Positions 19,413 through 30,907 are shown, counted from the stretch's first letter. The stretch: DNA of 64,000 nucleotides from Litchfieldella xinjiangensis (GCF_000759345.1 NZ_JPZL01000002.1:930001-994000); one strand, 5' to 3'. Made by a program: numbers and translations. The notes: generated by a model from the letters alone, not told the origin.

Positions 19413-20009
19413 TCAGCGTGCCAGTAAGCGTCCGAGCTCAGGATCGCGGAAGGCGCGATTCAAGCCGTCGCTGAGAAGCTCGTTGACCATTTGGGTATTG
19501 TCCTCCCGGTTGGGACGGACCGCGTAGCTCTGGTCGCGGCGCGAGGTGTACGTCCCCGTGTAGGTATGACCGGCGTTTTGCGCCACGTTGCGGAACACGG
19601 CCTCGAGCCGCGCATTGCCAAGCACCGGTTGCCCTTCGCCTCGCTCATATCCCAGGCGTACCAGCGTCAGTGTCAAACTCGGCCGGTTTGGGCCAGTTTG
19701 CGTCGTGGGTTCAAAGCCCATCTGGCGCACGGCCTGTTCGGCTTGAGCCTGCAGTTGCGGTACCAGGTCGTGAGCATACACCGTGATCGTGGCGGCTGAC
19801 ATGGCGGCACCACTGCGTGTACCCAGCACTTCCGTTTCCCGGTCGTCCACCACATTCACGGTCACCTGCTGGCCGCTTCCGGCTTGTGGAATGTCTGCCG
19901 TGATCTTGGGGTTCGGCTGCAGATAGTGCGGGCTGGTGCAGCCAGTCAGTAGCGAGACGAGTAGAAAAAGGACAAATGCAAACCGTCCTTTGAGACTACG
20001 TGTTTTCAT
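19413..20009 (-). CDS. yajG: YajG-family lipoprotein
   Basis: This 198-residue protein has a lipoprotein signal peptide with the lipobox LLTGC at about residue 24, so the mature protein would be acylated and membrane-anchored. The rest fits the YajG family (TVNVVDDRETEVLGTRSG). YajG-type proteins are uncharacterised outer-membrane lipoproteins. It ends convergently with tpm. Confidence 0.75.
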   Translation of the reverse strand: MKTRSLKGRFAFVLFLLVSLLTGCTSPHYLQPNPKITADIPQAGSGQQVTVNVVDDRETEVLGTRSGAAMSAATITVYAHDLVPQLQAQAEQAVRQMGFEPTTQTGPNRPSLTLTLVRLGYERGEGQPVLGNARLEAVFRNVAQNAGHTYTGTYTSRRDQSYAVRPNREDNTQMVNELLSDGLNRAFRDPELGRLLAR

Positions 20010-20081
20010 TCCAAGCTCCTGAGCATCAAGGTCATCGCGAGTATATTCGCTGCAGGCGCGCCAGGCGATGCCTCCCGGTAC

Positions 20082-21194
20082 TCAGGACATCGTCTCGCTG
20101 GCAATCGAACGCTGGTTAGCGGCCGGGAACTGGTGCCATTGGCGTGGAATGGCGTAGAGACGTTGTCCTCGCTTTATTCGCAACCGTTCGAAATCGGCAT
20201 GTCGAATCGTGGCCAACCATGGCTCGGCCAACCAGTCCGCCTCGAGCTCGACGCGTACCTCGGCGCCGACCGGGGCAATTGCCGTGATCGTGACCGGTAG
20301 ATGGGCCAACTCGGTGGGGTGTTCATCGAGCTTGATCTCATGCGGGCGCAGTAACAACTCGTGCGAACCCTCATCCAGATCCACGTCCAGGCGGGCATCG
20401 CCGCACGTTAGCGTCCCGTCATGGACATGACCCTCCAGCCGGTTGACGTCCCCCAGAAACTCGAATACGAACCGATTGGCCGGCGAGCGATAGAGCACCT
20501 CCGGTGAGTCGATCTGTTCGATGCGGCCGTTGCTCATGACCACGACCCGGTCGGAGAGCTCCAGCGCCTCTTCCTGATCGTGCGTAACGAATACGCTGGT
20601 AAAGTTGAGCTCGTCATGGAGGTGGCGCAACCAGCGCCGCAGCTCTTGGCGGACCTTGGCATCCAGTGCACCGAAGGGTTCATCGAGCAGCAGCACGTCG
20701 GGACGCAGGGCCAATGCGCGAGCCAGCGACACCCGCTGTTGCTGGCCTCCGGACAGTTGGGCCGGATAGCGGTTGGCCAGGGATTCGAGCTGTACCATTT
20801 CCAGAAGCCGCTGCACCCGCGCGCGGATTTCTCCACTCGAGGGGCGCTGCTTGCGAGGTAGCGCAGTCAGGCCGAAGGCCACGTTGTCGAACACGCTCAT
20901 GTGCATGAACAGAGCATAATGCTGGAAGACGAAACCGATTCGCCGATCCCTGACGTGGAGGTGAGTTACGTCTCGGTCGCCGAAATGGATACTGCTGGGG
21001 CGATCGGACATGGTGTCGGCCGCTTCCAGGCCGGCAATGATCCGCAGCAGGGTCGTCTTTCCCGAGCCCGACGGGCCCAGCAGCCCGATCAGCTCCCCTT
21101 CATGGATATCCAGGTCCAGCGGCTCCAGTGCCCGTGACACTCCACGCCCGGCCTTGCCGTACGTCTTGGCGATATTCTTCAGACGGATGCTCAT
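20082..21194 (-). CDS. cysA: Sulfate/thiosulfate ABC transporter ATPase
   Basis: This ABC ATPase has Walker [10 protein letters not shown], the signature LSGGQQQR, Walker [15 protein letters not shown], and a C-terminal TOBE-like regulatory domain, as in CysA. The ATG at 21194 follows GGGAGG. A start at 21224 would overlap the preceding gene and add ten unrelated residues. It is the last gene of the sbp-cysT-cysW-cysA operon for sulfate and thiosulfate uptake. Confidence 0.93.
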   Translation of the reverse strand: MSIRLKNIAKTYGKAGRGVSRALEPLDLDIHEGELIGLLGPSGSGKTTLLRIIAGLEAADTMSDRPSSIHFGDRDVTHLHVRDRRIGFVFQHYALFMHMSVFDNVAFGLTALPRKQRPSSGEIRARVQRLLEMVQLESLANRYPAQLSGGQQQRVSLARALALRPDVLLLDEPFGALDAKVRQELRRWLRHLHDELNFTSVFVTHDQEEALELSDRVVVMSNGRIEQIDSPEVLYRSPANRFVFEFLGDVNRLEGHVHDGTLTCGDARLDVDLDEGSHELLLRPHEIKLDEHPTELAHLPVTITAIAPVGAEVRVELEADWLAEPWLATIRHADFERLRIKRGQRLYAIPRQWHQFPAANQRSIASETMS

Positions 21195-21196
21195 GC

Positions 21197-22018
21197 TCAA
21201 GCCTCCCGGCGCGCAGCGCGCCATTCCAGGCCGGCCTTGGTGGCCAGCGTGAGCAGGGCGATCAAGGCCAGCAAGCTGGCGCTGGCGAAGGCCCCGACGG
21301 TATTGTAGTCCTGATACAGCAGCTCGACGTGCAGCGGCAGGGTGTTGGTCTGGCCCCGTATTGCACCAGACACCACCGAGACTGCCCCGAATTCACCGAC
21401 GGCCCGGGCGTTGGTCAGGATAACGCCATACAGTAGCGCCCAGCGGATGTTGGGTAGCGTGACCCGACGAAACAGAGTCCATCCCGATGCACCCAGAGTG
21501 ACGGCGGCTTCTTCGTCGCGAGAACCCTGGGCCTGCATCAGTGGAATCAATTCCCGTGCCACGAACGGGCAGGTCACGAAGATCGTCACCATCAGAATGC
21601 CGGGCCAGGCGAACATGAGCTGGATGTCATGCGTATCCAGCCAGCCACCGATCCAGCCATTGCGTCCATAGAGCAACAGGTAGACCAGGCCGGCCACGAC
21701 CGGCGATACGGCGAATGGAATATCGATGAGGGTCTGCAACAGGCGCCGGCCGGGAAATCGAAAGCGCGTTACCAGCCAGGCGAGGGCGACACCGAATACC
21801 AGGTTGACCGGTATCGTCAATACGGTGATGAAAAGTGTCAGGCCGATCGCCGAAAGGGTGTCTGGCTGTGTGATGTTGCGCCAGAACACGTCGGCTCCCG
21901 CCGAGAAGGCCTGGGCGAAAATGGCAACCAGCGGGAGCAACAGAAACAACGCTGACAGAATGACCGCTGCCGACACCAGGGCGCGGCGAACCTTGGGTGC
22001 GTCGCCGATACGATGCAT
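21197..22018 (-). CDS. cysW: Sulfate ABC transporter permease CysW
   Basis: This 273-residue inner-membrane permease has about six transmembrane segments and the cytoplasmic loop with EEAAVTLGASGWTLFRRVTL that contacts the ATPase. The start is an ATG at 22018 whose A-T-G shares one base with the TAA of cysT (TAATG). This indicates coupled translation and fixes the start. Confidence 0.92.
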   Translation of the reverse strand: MHRIGDAPKVRRALVSAAVILSALFLLLPLVAIFAQAFSAGADVFWRNITQPDTLSAIGLTLFITVLTIPVNLVFGVALAWLVTRFRFPGRRLLQTLIDIPFAVSPVVAGLVYLLLYGRNGWIGGWLDTHDIQLMFAWPGILMVTIFVTCPFVARELIPLMQAQGSRDEEAAVTLGASGWTLFRRVTLPNIRWALLYGVILTNARAVGEFGAVSVVSGAIRGQTNTLPLHVELLYQDYNTVGAFASASLLALIALLTLATKAGLEWRAARREA

Positions 22019-22875
22019 TAGCCCTTGCCTCCATGCAGCCGCTTGATGAAACGCCCTTGCCACAGATTGATGGCAAGCAGCAGGACGAGAGAGGTCGCCA
22101 GTACTACCGAAGCGATGGCCGAGGCGCCGACATAATCGTATTCCTGAAGCTTGACGAAGATCATCAGCGAGGTGATCTCGGTTTCGTAGGGCGTGTTTCC
22201 GGCGATGAAAATGATGGCGCCGAACTCGCCCAGTGAGCGCACGAACGCCAGCCCCGTACCTGTCACCAGCGCTGGCCACAGGTGGGGCAGGATTACCCGC
22301 CTGAACGCCGTGCCGTCGCTGGCGCCCAAGGTGAGGGCGGCCTCGTCGACCTGCACAGGCATATCTTCCAGAATCGGCTGAACAGTACGTACCACGAAGG
22401 GGATACTGGTAAATGCCATGGCCAGGGCGATGCCTACCCAGGTATACGCCACCTGAAGGCCGGTCGGGGCCAGCAGTTGACCCATCCAGCCATTGCTCGA
22501 ATAGAGCGTAGCCAGGGTGATGCCTGCGACTGCGGTCGGCAGGGCAAAGGGCAGGTCCATCAGCGCATCCAGCAGCCGCTTGCCTGGGAACTCATAGCGC
22601 ACCAGCACCCAGGCCATCAGTAAGCCGAAGGCCGCATTCACCAATGCCGCCACAGCGGCTGCGCCTACCGTGACCACGTAGCTGGCGACCACGCGTCCTT
22701 CGGTAATGATTGCCCAGTATTCGGCAAGGCTAAGGCCCGATAGCTGGCCTACCAGGCTGGTCATGGGCAACAGCAGCACCAGCGACACGAAGGTCAGGCT
22801 GATGCCCAATGAAAGACCGAAACCTGGCAGCACCCGCTTGGGGGTGCTGCCGGTCATTTGCGCAAGCGTGATCAT
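22018..22875 (-). CDS. cysT: Sulfate ABC transporter permease CysT
   Basis: This 285-residue permease has about six transmembrane helices and the EAA loop [20 protein letters not shown]. Residues before the first helix are few. It overlaps the sulfate-binding protein gene by 4 bases upstream and cysW by one base downstream, so all parts of the transporter are co-expressed. Confidence 0.92.
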   Translation of the reverse strand: MITLAQMTGSTPKRVLPGFGLSLGISLTFVSLVLLLPMTSLVGQLSGLSLAEYWAIITEGRVVASYVVTVGAAAVAALVNAAFGLLMAWVLVRYEFPGKRLLDALMDLPFALPTAVAGITLATLYSSNGWMGQLLAPTGLQVAYTWVGIALAMAFTSIPFVVRTVQPILEDMPVQVDEAALTLGASDGTAFRRVILPHLWPALVTGTGLAFVRSLGEFGAIIFIAGNTPYETEITSLMIFVKLQEYDYVGASAIASVVLATSLVLLLAINLWQGRFIKRLHGGKG

Positions 22876-23891
22876 CGGCGTTGTAGCTGGTCCAGCATGC
22901 CACCGCCGCCGAAGTGGGTCTCCATGGCTTCGTTCCAGCTACCGAAATAGTCCTCGACACGCAGCAATTCGGTCTCGGGGAACTCGTCCGAGAACTCCTC
23001 GACCACGGTTTCGTCGTGGACGCGATAATTGAAACCTGCCAGCAGGCGTTGGGCCTCTTCCGTGTACAGGTAATCGAGATAGCCACGTGCCAGATCTGCA
23101 TTACCGTTACGTTCGGCATTGGGCTCGACCACGGCCACCGGGAACTCGGCAAGGATGCTGACCGGCGGCACGACGACCTCGTAGTCCTCGCTGCCGTACT
23201 CGCCACGAATGTTGTTGACCTCGGACTCGAAACTGATCAGCACATCGCCCATGCCACGCTCGATGAAACTGGTCGTAGCGCCCCTGCCGCCTGTGTCGAA
23301 GACCACGACATTGCGCAGGAAGGTACGCATGAAGTTCTTGATTTTCTCTTCATCGCCATCGAAGGCGTTGTCAGCGAAGCTCCAAGCGGCCAGATAGGTA
23401 TAGCGGCCATTACCCGACGTCTTGGGGTTGGGGAATACCAGCTCGATGTCCTCGCGTGCCAGATCATCCCAGCTCTCGATGCCCTTGGGGTTCCCTTTAC
23501 GGACCAGGAAGGCGGTGGTGGAGTAGTACGGCGAGGCATTGTTCTCGAACTGATTTTGCCAGTCCTCGGCCACGAGCCCTTCATCGGCCAGTGCCTGTAC
23601 ATCGGTCACCTGGTTATAGGTGACCACATCGGCACGCAGCCCCTGAATGATGGCGCGGGCCTGTGCAGACGATCCACCATGGGACTGTTTGATGGCGACT
23701 TCTTCCCCATGTTCTTGCTGCCACCACTCGATGAATTCGGGATTGATGGCTGCAAACAATTCCCGAGCGATGTCATAGGACGAGTTGAGTATCTCGCGTT
23801 CAGCAGCAACGACGGGCGTAACGACACCCGCGCCTAGCGCGGCGATAACGGCTGTGCCGATCAGTCGGCGTGAAGCAGCGTTGCGTAGCAT
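22872..23891 (-). CDS. sbp: Periplasmic sulfate-binding protein
   Basis: This 339-residue protein has a Sec signal peptide ([20 protein letters not shown]) followed by [15 protein letters not shown] and later [11 protein letters not shown] and YTYLAAW segments, all typical of Sbp/CysP proteins. The ATG at 23891 was chosen because GAGGGAG precedes it and the signal peptide begins there. It heads the operon with cysT, cysW and cysA. Confidence 0.93.
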   Translation of the reverse strand: MLRNAASRRLIGTAVIAALGAGVVTPVVAAEREILNSSYDIARELFAAINPEFIEWWQQEHGEEVAIKQSHGGSSAQARAIIQGLRADVVTYNQVTDVQALADEGLVAEDWQNQFENNASPYYSTTAFLVRKGNPKGIESWDDLAREDIELVFPNPKTSGNGRYTYLAAWSFADNAFDGDEEKIKNFMRTFLRNVVVFDTGGRGATTSFIERGMGDVLISFESEVNNIRGEYGSEDYEVVVPPVSILAEFPVAVVEPNAERNGNADLARGYLDYLYTEEAQRLLAGFNYRVHDETVVEEFSDEFPETELLRVEDYFGSWNEAMETHFGGGGMLDQLQRR

Positions 23892-24016
23892 GCTTGTAGC
23901 TCCCTCGAATGAGTATGGGAGCAAGGCTAGAGTAGCTTTTGAGTAATGACAATCCCGTTCTTTATTCTTTTTTGAAATATGGCGCATGTCTTCATCACTA
24001 TCCTCGAGGGCTCGCG

Positions 24017-25192
24017 CTAGGGAGCGGCGGAAGGGATACGCGCACGTAGACTCCATAAGCCTACCAGCGGGCCGGGAAGAAGTAGCCAGGCCAGCCAGGC
24101 ACCGAACAGGTTCCACATGGGAATGAGCAGCAGCAGTGACAGCATCGAAATGGCGAAACCGATGGCATTCTGCAGGGTCAGGGCACTACCCACGATCTCC
24201 CTTGGGCAGGCCTGGGCCGAAAGTGCCGAGAACTGCGGCGAATCGATGACGGCGAGCGCGCTCCATAGCGCGAGAAAGAGGGATAGCGAGGTCAGGGGCA
24301 ACGGCCCGATGAAGGGAAACACGGCACAGCAGCAGGCCGAGCCGGCCAGCCCGCATTGCGCGACGCGACGACTGCCGAAACGTAAGCTCAAGGCGCCGCC
24401 CAGCCAGCAGGCTGGGCCCCCGATGGCAATAAGGATGAAGGCCCACATGGCAAGTGCAGGTGTGGATAGGCTGGGCTGACTGGCGAGCACGATCAGCGGA
24501 ATCAGGGCCCATAGCGTGTAGAGTTCCCACATGTGGCCGAAGTAGGCCCCGGCGGCGCGACGAAAGCCGGGGATGCGGAACGCCTTGATGCCAGCCAAGC
24601 GAGCGCTCGGAGCGAGAGGGCCATGGCTGGGCGTGCGCATTCCCGGGGCTTCGCCCAGTCGCCATACCATGCCTCCCGCCAGTATCGCCAGGCCGGAGGC
24701 CCCCAGGATGCCATCCCGCCACGAGAGGTTGAGCGCGTGCCAGTCGCTCAGCGCACGCAGGCCGTGAGGTAAGGCCGTGCCCAGCACAAGCATGCCCACC
24801 AGCAGGGCCAGGCCAAGCCCGGCGCGGGCAGGGGCCCAGCCGACCATCAGCTTCATGCCTACCGGGTAGATGCCGGCCAGACATGCGCCGGTAATCATGC
24901 GCAGGATGACGGCTTGCCACAGGCCGCCAGCCCAGGGGAGCAGGGCATTGGTCAACGCGCCGAGTAGACAGCAGGCCGCGAACAGGCGACTCGCATCGAA
25001 ACGATCGGCGAGTCCGCTGAGTCCTATCAATAGTGTTCCAAGCAGGAAGCCGCCCTGCACGGCGCCGGTCAACCATCCTAGATCGCTGATGCTCAACGAC
25101 CACAAGGCCTGGAGGTCGTTGAGTACCGCGTTGGGCGTAAACCAGAGTGCGGTACCGAACAGCTCGGACAGGGCGAGGATGAAGATAGCCAT
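24017..25192 (-). CDS. MFS transporter
   Basis: This about 391-residue polytopic membrane protein has roughly twelve hydrophobic segments, beginning [22 protein letters not shown]. It looks like a drug/proton-antiporter-like branch of the major facilitator superfamily, but the substrate is not readable. The ATG at 25192 starts right at the first helix. A GTG at 25213 is an alternative. Its end comes before the sbp start on the same strand. Confidence 0.75.
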   Translation of the reverse strand: MAIFILALSELFGTALWFTPNAVLNDLQALWSLSISDLGWLTGAVQGGFLLGTLLIGLSGLADRFDASRLFAACCLLGALTNALLPWAGGLWQAVILRMITGACLAGIYPVGMKLMVGWAPARAGLGLALLVGMLVLGTALPHGLRALSDWHALNLSWRDGILGASGLAILAGGMVWRLGEAPGMRTPSHGPLAPSARLAGIKAFRIPGFRRAAGAYFGHMWELYTLWALIPLIVLASQPSLSTPALAMWAFILIAIGGPACWLGGALSLRFGSRRVAQCGLAGSACCCAVFPFIGPLPLTSLSLFLALWSALAVIDSPQFSALSAQACPREIVGSALTLQNAIGFAISMLSLLLLIPMWNLFGAWLAWLLLPGPLVGLWSLRARIPSAAP

Positions 25193-25288
25193 GGCGATTC
25201 TCGACTGGAACACTGGGGCACACGACCCATTGGCGAGTCAGGTGCGGCTTCCTGCTAGAATACCGTTCTTTATCCCTTCGTCATCCGA

Positions 25289-25999
25289 ATGGCTTCGCTC
25301 ATGCCCAGCACGCACACCGATTTCAAGATTGCGCCCTCGATTCTCTCCGCCGATTTTGCCCGCCTGGGCGAGGAAGTGGATAACGTTCTCGCCTCCGGCG
25401 CTGACATCGTGCATTTCGATGTCATGGATAACCATTACGTCCCCAACCTGACTATCGGTCCGATGGTCTGCAAGGCGCTTCGTCAATATGGTGTCACCGC
25501 ACCGATCGACGTGCACCTGATGGTCAAGCCGGTCGACCGGCTGATCGGCGACTTCCTCGAGGCCGGTGCAAGCTATATCACGTTTCATCCTGAAGCCTCG
25601 GAACACATCGATCGTTCTCTTCAGTTGATTCGAGATGGCGGTGCCAAGGCGGGGCTGGTCTTCAACCCCGCGACGCCACTTTCCTATCTGGACTACGTGA
25701 TGGACAAGATCGACATGATCCTGCTGATGAGCGTCAATCCGGGGTTTGGCGGCCAATCCTTCATACCGGGCACCCTGGACAAGCTGCGCGAGGCCCGGGC
25801 GCGTATCGAATCCAGCGGTCTCGATATTCGTCTGGAGATCGATGGAGGCGTCAAGGTGGAGAATATTGCCGAGATTGCCCGAGCGGGCGCCGACACCTTT
25901 GTGGCCGGCTCGGCAATATTCAGCGCGGCCCGCGAAACCGATGCCAATCGCTATGACAGCGTTCTCAAGGCCATGCGCGACGCCCTGGGTCGTGGATGA
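25289..25999 (+). CDS. rpe: Ribulose-phosphate 3-epimerase
   Basis: This 236-residue TIM-barrel protein reads [17 protein letters not shown] near the start, with [16 protein letters not shown] and [10 protein letters not shown]. These hold the metal ligands and active-site residues of Rpe, which interconverts ribulose-5-phosphate and xylulose-5-phosphate. Two ATGs are possible (25289 and 25301). It overlaps the next gene by 4 bases. Confidence 0.95.
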   Translation: MASLMPSTHTDFKIAPSILSADFARLGEEVDNVLASGADIVHFDVMDNHYVPNLTIGPMVCKALRQYGVTAPIDVHLMVKPVDRLIGDFLEAGASYITFHPEASEHIDRSLQLIRDGGAKAGLVFNPATPLSYLDYVMDKIDMILLMSVNPGFGGQSFIPGTLDKLREARARIESSGLDIRLEIDGGVKVENIAEIARAGADTFVAGSAIFSAARETDANRYDSVLKAMRDALGRG

Positions 26000-26319
26000 C
26001 TGGCGAGTCAACGTCGGGCCAAGATGAGCGAACCGGGGAAGCGAAAGCCAAGGGGCCGCAGTGGCATCTCTACATGATCGAGACGGCGGCAGGCGCCCTC
26101 TATACCGGCATCACCACGGATGTAGCGCGTCGCTTCTCCGAGCATGCCGCCGGCAAGCGAGGCGCTAGAGCGCTACGTGGCAAAGGGCCGTTGAGGCTCG
26201 TGCATCACCACTCGGTAGGCAGCCGAAGTGAGGCATTACGGCTCGAGGCCCTTCTGAAAAGCCTGTCGGCCAGCCAGAAGCGCGCCTGGCTAGCCGAGCA
26301 GGGGGCTCGCTCTGATTAA
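25996..26319 (+). CDS. GIY-YIG nuclease-family protein
   Basis: This 107-residue protein has the GIY-YIG core as [16 protein letters not shown] with an Arg in DVARRFSEH and a C-terminal Glu, matching the short UPF0213/YhbQ group. Such proteins have a nuclease fold. The cellular role of the short group is unsettled. It overlaps rpe by ATGA and ends 4 bases into the tail of ndh on the other strand. Confidence 0.85.
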   Translation: MTGESTSGQDERTGEAKAKGPQWHLYMIETAAGALYTGITTDVARRFSEHAAGKRGARALRGKGPLRLVHHHSVGSRSEALRLEALLKSLSASQKRAWLAEQGARSD

Positions 26320-27614
26320 TGCAGTTTCATCTTGGGTCGCAGGTAGCGATTGATCCCATCGACAACGACGGTCATGCCGGTCTTGACTGCACCGTGAATG
26401 GCGAATTGATGCATCCGGTAAAGCGAGGCATAGAATAGCTTCGCGATACGGCCCTCGATGAACAGGCTGCGTGCCGAGGCGCCCCGCATCAGGCTGCCCA
26501 CGGCTTCGAAGTGAGCGAGAGAGATCAACGAGCCGCGGTCACGGAACGTGAACTCCCTGAGTGGGGCATTGTCGAGCAGGGCAACCAGATTGCGGTACAC
26601 ACACGAGGCCTGCTGATGCGCTGCCTGGGCGCGTGGCGGTACCAGTTTGCCGTCTTCCTGGGGGCAGGCGGCGCAATCCCCGAACGCGAACACGCGTTCG
26701 TCGTCCTGGCTTTGCAGGGTGCGCTTGACCTTGATCTGATGGTTGCGCTCTGTCGCTAGCCCCAGTTCAGACAGGAAGGCAGGGGCACGGATTCCGGCAG
26801 CCCATACGCTCAGGTCGGTCTCGATGCGCTCGCCATCTGCCGTGACGAAGCCGTGTTCATCGGCACGAGTGACACGCGTATCGACATGGATATTGACGCC
26901 GAGCTTTTCCAACTCCCGGTGTACAGCCTTGCTGATGCGGATGGGGAGGGCCGGCAGGATTTGTGGTGCTGCCTCGATCAAGTGCACTTCGAGCTGGCCG
27001 CTGTTGAGGGAAGTGAAGCCGTAGCTGTGCAGCATTTTCGAGGCATCGAACAGTTCGGCGGCCAGCTCCACGCCGGTGGCGCCGGCACCGACGATGCCTA
27101 CCGCCAGATTGGGATGAACGCGGCGCTCGGGGGCGCTGTAGCGCAGGAAGGTATTGAGCATGTCGTGACGGAACGACTCGGCTTGCTGTGGGCTGTCCAG
27201 GAAGTGGCAGTGGTCGGCGACGCCGGGTGTGCCGAAATCGTTCGAGACGCTACCCAGCGATAGCACGAGATAATCGTAGTCGAGCGTGCGGGCTGGAAGA
27301 ATCACTGTTTCATCGTCATCGACGATGGGGGCCAATGTGATCTGGCGGGTGTCGCGGTCCAGGTCGCTCAGCGTACCGCGTTGGAATTGGTAGCCGTGAG
27401 CTTTTGAATGTCCCTGGTAGGAGACCTCGTCGAGGCCTGAGTCCAGCACCCCCGTGGCCACTTCGTGTAGCAGGGGTTTCCAGATGTGGGTGGGGTTACG
27501 ATCGACGAGCACGATGTCGGCACGCTTGCGCTTGCCGAGTCTGCGTCCGAGCCGTGTCACCAGCTCGAGTCCGCCCGCGCCACCGCCGACCACCACGATT
27601 CGTGGTAGGCTCAT
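26316..27614 (-). CDS. ndh: Type II NADH dehydrogenase
   Basis: This 432-residue flavoprotein has an N-terminal FAD motif GGGAGGLEL, a second nucleotide motif [16 protein letters not shown] near the middle, and a C-terminal region with a conserved amphipathic end. NDH-2 enzymes transfer electrons from NADH to quinone at the inner membrane without pumping protons. The sequence pattern [13 protein letters not shown] is characteristic of the Ndh group. Confidence 0.88.
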   Translation of the reverse strand: MSLPRIVVVGGGAGGLELVTRLGRRLGKRKRADIVLVDRNPTHIWKPLLHEVATGVLDSGLDEVSYQGHSKAHGYQFQRGTLSDLDRDTRQITLAPIVDDDETVILPARTLDYDYLVLSLGSVSNDFGTPGVADHCHFLDSPQQAESFRHDMLNTFLRYSAPERRVHPNLAVGIVGAGATGVELAAELFDASKMLHSYGFTSLNSGQLEVHLIEAAPQILPALPIRISKAVHRELEKLGVNIHVDTRVTRADEHGFVTADGERIETDLSVWAAGIRAPAFLSELGLATERNHQIKVKRTLQSQDDERVFAFGDCAACPQEDGKLVPPRAQAAHQQASCVYRNLVALLDNAPLREFTFRDRGSLISLAHFEAVGSLMRGASARSLFIEGRIAKLFYASLYRMHQFAIHGAVKTGMTVVVDGINRYLRPKMKLH

Positions 27615-27837
27615 GCGAGGCTCCTGAAGGTCAAGATTGCAAAATGAGTCGCCTGGTCAGGAAGAGCGTCTCGGCGCCGAGGGCTCGGCCTGGGATGCGA
27701 CAGCTGTATCTAGCATATTCCTGTTGTAACGCGATGCCTATGCTTCGACGCGCTTGGCTGGCATTTTTTTCGTAATATTACAAGCATTCGGCTAGGCATG
27801 GCTGGTCGCTGAATCAACTCAATTCAAGAGGGCATGC

Positions 27838-28503
27838 ATGCATCCCGTGTTGAAAGGGATTCGTCTGGTAGGCTTCGATCTGGACGGTACTCTGGTGGAT
27901 TCCGTGCCCGACCTGACAGTGGCGGTCGACACTGTCCTGAGCGAGTGCAACTTGCCCCCTCAGGGCGAGAACCGCGTCAGGGATTGGGTCGGCAATGGCT
28001 CGCTCATGCTCGTGGAGCGTGCCCTGACACGTGCGTTGGGCAAAACGCCGCAAGCGTCTTTGCTCGAATCGTCCCACGCGCGTTTTCTTGAGGAGTACGG
28101 TCAATCGCCCACCGCACGTACGTGCCTCTATGCCGGTGTCAGGGAGACGTTGGATGCGCTGCGTGAGCGTGGCTATGAGTTGGTCGTCATCACCAACAAG
28201 CCTCATGCGCTGATCGAACCGATACTCTCGAACTTCGCCCTGTCCGACCATTTCGGGCTGTGTCTGGGTGGGGATTCGCTGCCGCAGAAAAAGCCCGATC
28301 CGGCGCCCCTGCTCTACGCCGCCCGACACTTCGAAGTGTCTCCCGAGGCTTGCCTGATGGTGGGCGATTCACGCCACGATATCGAGGCAGGTCGGCGCGC
28401 TGGCTTCCGTACCCTGGCCGTTCCGTACGGCTACAATCACGGCGAACCGGTATCCGACAGTGGGCCGGATGCCATGGTCGAATCGCTTCGAGAACTTATC
28501 TAG
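27838..28503 (+). CDS. gph: Phosphoglycolate phosphatase
   Basis: This 221-residue HAD-superfamily protein has motif I DLDGTLVDS, motif III Lys in PQKKPDP, and motif IV VGDSRHDIEAG. It dephosphorylates 2-phosphoglycolate. Position directly upstream of trpE, 18 bases away, is the usual arrangement in this group of bacteria. Confidence 0.9.
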   Translation: MHPVLKGIRLVGFDLDGTLVDSVPDLTVAVDTVLSECNLPPQGENRVRDWVGNGSLMLVERALTRALGKTPQASLLESSHARFLEEYGQSPTARTCLYAGVRETLDALRERGYELVVITNKPHALIEPILSNFALSDHFGLCLGGDSLPQKKPDPAPLLYAARHFEVSPEACLMVGDSRHDIEAGRRAGFRTLAVPYGYNHGEPVSDSGPDAMVESLRELI

Positions 28504-28521
28504 AGTAAGGAACACCGGTCC

Positions 28522-30021
28522 ATGATCACTCCCGAACGCTTCAATGAACTGGCGCAGGCCGGATACAACCGTATCCCGGTGACCCGCGAAGTACTGGCGG
28601 ACCTCGACACGCCGCTTTCCACCTATCTCAAGCTTGCCGATGCACCCTGGACTTTTCTGCTCGAATCCGTGCAGGGCGGGGAGAAATGGGGGCGCTACTC
28701 GATCATCGGTCTGCCAAGCCGCGAACGTGTCGAGGTGCGGGGCTTTCAGGTGCGTCACTTGATCGATGGCGAGGTGCGGGAGGAATCCCAGGTCAAGGAT
28801 CCTCTGGCCTGGGTCGAGGCGTTTCAGACCCGCTTCAAGGTGCCGCGTCTGGATGATCAGCCACGCTTCGATGGCGGGTTGGTGGGCTATTTCGGTTATG
28901 ACACCATCCGCTACATCGAACCGCGTTTGCGAAGCGCCGAGGTCGAAGCCAAGCCCGACCCGCTCGGGGTTCCCGATATCCTGCTGATGGTATGTGACGA
29001 CCTGGTGGTATTCGATAACCTCTCGGGTCGCCTCACCCTCTGGACCCATGCCGATCCAAGCCGGCCCGAGGCGTTGGAACGTGCACGGGCCAAGCTCGAG
29101 AGTCTTGAGCGCCAACTGCGCAGTGCCCCCTTCAATACCGGAAGCCCCGGCACCGGTCGCCGTGCAGTCGAGGAGGAGCATTTCTCCTCGGGATTTACCG
29201 AGGCAGGCTACAAGGGAGCCGTCGAGACGATCAAGGAGTATGTGCTGGCCGGGGATGTCATGCAGTGCGTACCCTCGCAGCGTATGTCGATTCCCTACCA
29301 GGCGCCTCCCCTGGATCTCTATCGGGCACTGCGCAGCCTGAACCCTTCGCCTTACATGTTCTTCTTCAATCTCGACGATCATCACGTGGTGGGATCTTCA
29401 CCCGAGATCCTCACTCGCCTGGAGGACGGAGAGGTCACGGTGCGCCCGATTGCCGGGACCCGGGTACGCGGTCGAAACGAGCAGGAAGACCAGGATCTCG
29501 AAGCCGATTTGCTCAACGACCCGAAGGAGATTGCCGAACATCTGATGTTGATCGACCTGGGACGTAACGACGTGGGTCGCATCAGCGAGACCGGAACGGT
29601 CAAGGTGACTGACCAGATGGCGGTCGAGCGTTATTCCCATGTGATGCATATCGTTTCCAACGTGACCGGGAGGCTCAAGCCTGGCTTGTCAGCGATGGAT
29701 GTCCTGCGAGCCACCTTCCCGGCGGGCACGTTGTCAGGCGCCCCTAAGGTGCGGGCCATGGAGATCATCGACGAGCTCGAACCGGTGAAGCGGGGAATCT
29801 ATTCGGGGGCCGTGGGCTACCTTTCCTGGCATGGCAACATGGATACGGCGATCGCCATACGCACGGCAGTCATCAAGAATGGCGAGCTTCATATCCAGGC
29901 AGGGGGAGGTATCGTGGCCGATTCCGTGCCCGAGATGGAATGGCAGGAAACCCTCAACAAGGGGCGTGCCCTGTTTCGTGCGGTGGCCATGGCCGAGCGT
30001 GGACTGGATAACCTGGAATAA
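28522..30021 (+). CDS. trpE: Anthranilate synthase component I
   Basis: This 499-residue chorismate-binding enzyme has the feedback-inhibition segment [15 protein letters not shown] and the catalytic [10 protein letters not shown] and [11 protein letters not shown] motifs. It makes anthranilate from chorismate with ammonia from TrpG. No trpG follows in this window. The sequence to the right is instead prophage, so the prophage may have separated trpE from the rest of the trp genes. Confidence 0.96.
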   Translation: MITPERFNELAQAGYNRIPVTREVLADLDTPLSTYLKLADAPWTFLLESVQGGEKWGRYSIIGLPSRERVEVRGFQVRHLIDGEVREESQVKDPLAWVEAFQTRFKVPRLDDQPRFDGGLVGYFGYDTIRYIEPRLRSAEVEAKPDPLGVPDILLMVCDDLVVFDNLSGRLTLWTHADPSRPEALERARAKLESLERQLRSAPFNTGSPGTGRRAVEEEHFSSGFTEAGYKGAVETIKEYVLAGDVMQCVPSQRMSIPYQAPPLDLYRALRSLNPSPYMFFFNLDDHHVVGSSPEILTRLEDGEVTVRPIAGTRVRGRNEQEDQDLEADLLNDPKEIAEHLMLIDLGRNDVGRISETGTVKVTDQMAVERYSHVMHIVSNVTGRLKPGLSAMDVLRATFPAGTLSGAPKVRAMEIIDELEPVKRGIYSGAVGYLSWHGNMDTAIAIRTAVIKNGELHIQAGGGIVADSVPEMEWQETLNKGRALFRAVAMAERGLDNLE

Positions 30022-30029
30022 CCTGGCAC

Positions 30030-30074
30030 TCACGCCTGCAAGCCGGCTTTTCTCGAGGCGGCTTGCAGGCGTGA
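30030..30074. repeat. 16-bp perfect inverted repeat after trpE
   Basis: Arms at 30030-30045 and 30059-30074 are perfectly complementary (core CACGCCTGCAAGCCG) with a 13-base loop. They begin 9 bases after the trpE stop. No T run follows, so this is a strong hairpin that could act as terminator or 3' stabiliser. It also lies where the bacterial/prophage junction is expected. Confidence 0.6.
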
Positions 30075-30115
30075 TGATGCTGAGAAGGCGAAGGGCTTAT
30101 GTGCCGTACCCTGGG

Positions 30116-30334
30116 TCAGGCCTCGACCTTCCACAGTTGCAACAGAGGGGCCTTGATTCCGTTGCGCCGTGCCACATACTCGGCTTCACGGCGCGCATTG
30201 GCGGCCTGCTCCGTGCTCATGGGCCCGTCGTCTTCCTCGCGACGGCTGGTGACCACGGTACGGCATGCCCAGGTCGCCTTCATGGCGTTAAGGAACGAGG
30301 GGGCCGAGACTGCGCTATGACGTTGTGTATCCAT
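30116..30334 (-). CDS. Small phage-type protein, paralogue of the gene at 43889
   Basis: This 72-residue protein has a C-terminal half (NARREAEYVARRNGIKAPLL, then QLWKV) nearly identical to that of the prophage gene at 43889-44113, while the DNA has drifted at third positions. The ATG at 30334 follows GGAG at a good distance. The function is not recognised. Its place outside the integrase suggests that the prophage starts further left than the integrase, or that this is a leftover of another element. Confidence 0.65.
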   Translation of the reverse strand: MDTQRHSAVSAPSFLNAMKATWACRTVVTSRREEDDGPMSTEQAANARREAEYVARRNGIKAPLLQLWKVEA

Positions 30335-30499
30335 CACTGCTCTCCATTTCGATGAGCGGGCATCCATTTCCATTTGCCGCTGACGCTACAACGTGTGTCT
30401 TTTAACCAGGTGTGCTGCTCCGGCACATTCCTAGAGGACAGTGTAGTATACATGCTGTTACATTCAAGCCCTTTGTCGCCAATTGCGGGGCAAGGCCAG

Positions 30500-30640
30500 T
30501 TGACAGCGTCCGCCTTCGCCAGCACCATACCCGACATGCGTACACGTAAAGACCTACAGCCAAGCCTCTGGTGGCGCTCCTAAAAAGGGGCGGCCTACCC
30601 ATGTCTTGGAAACGAGTGCCGCCGTCAGGGCGGCATTTTT
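30500..30640 (+). ncRNA. Candidate small transcript ending in an intrinsic terminator
   Basis: The 573 bases between the small gene and the integrase hold no convincing coding sequence. They contain TTGACA at 30500, only a weak -10 (CACCAT/CATACC), and a textbook terminator at 30617-30640 (TGCCGCC, loop GTCAG, GGCGGCA, TTTTT). A transcript of about 100 bases is possible. The promoter match is weak, so this is a candidate only. Confidence 0.25.
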
Positions 30641-30862
30641 GTATCTGGTGCCCCTCACGGCTGGCGAGAGTCCACAAGGCGAATCAAGGCCAAAAGATAC
30701 GTCGTTTTACAGGAAGACCAAGCCATGTCCGTGCTGATGATCGATAACAGAGAACGCATGCCGCTGTCTTCCGCTGTCTGAATCGAGCCGTTGCGCTCGT
30801 TACCTGAACCCTTCGAACACCCTCCGTAGCTTTCCGCTTTCTTACTTACCAATCCGGTGCAT

Positions 30863-30901
30863 TTGTGAGTACGATTGTGAGTATCTTCCCTTGTACTCAC
30901 A
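30863..30901. promoter_or_regulatory. Repeated TTGTGAGTA sites before the integrase
   Basis: TTGTGAGTA occurs at 30863-30871 and 30875-30883, 12 bp apart. An inverted copy at 30893-30901 gives a perfect 9-bp inverted repeat (TGTGAGTAC with GTACTCACA). The group ends just before the integrase ATG at 30908. Such clusters fit integrase or recombination-directionality-factor arm sites, or an autoregulatory operator. Confidence 0.5.
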
Positions 30902-30907
30902 TCGATC

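Noticed and set aside
30640-30860. tRNA or tRNA 3' end as integration site
   Set aside because: No cloverleaf, T-arm or CCA end could be drawn on either strand in this stretch.
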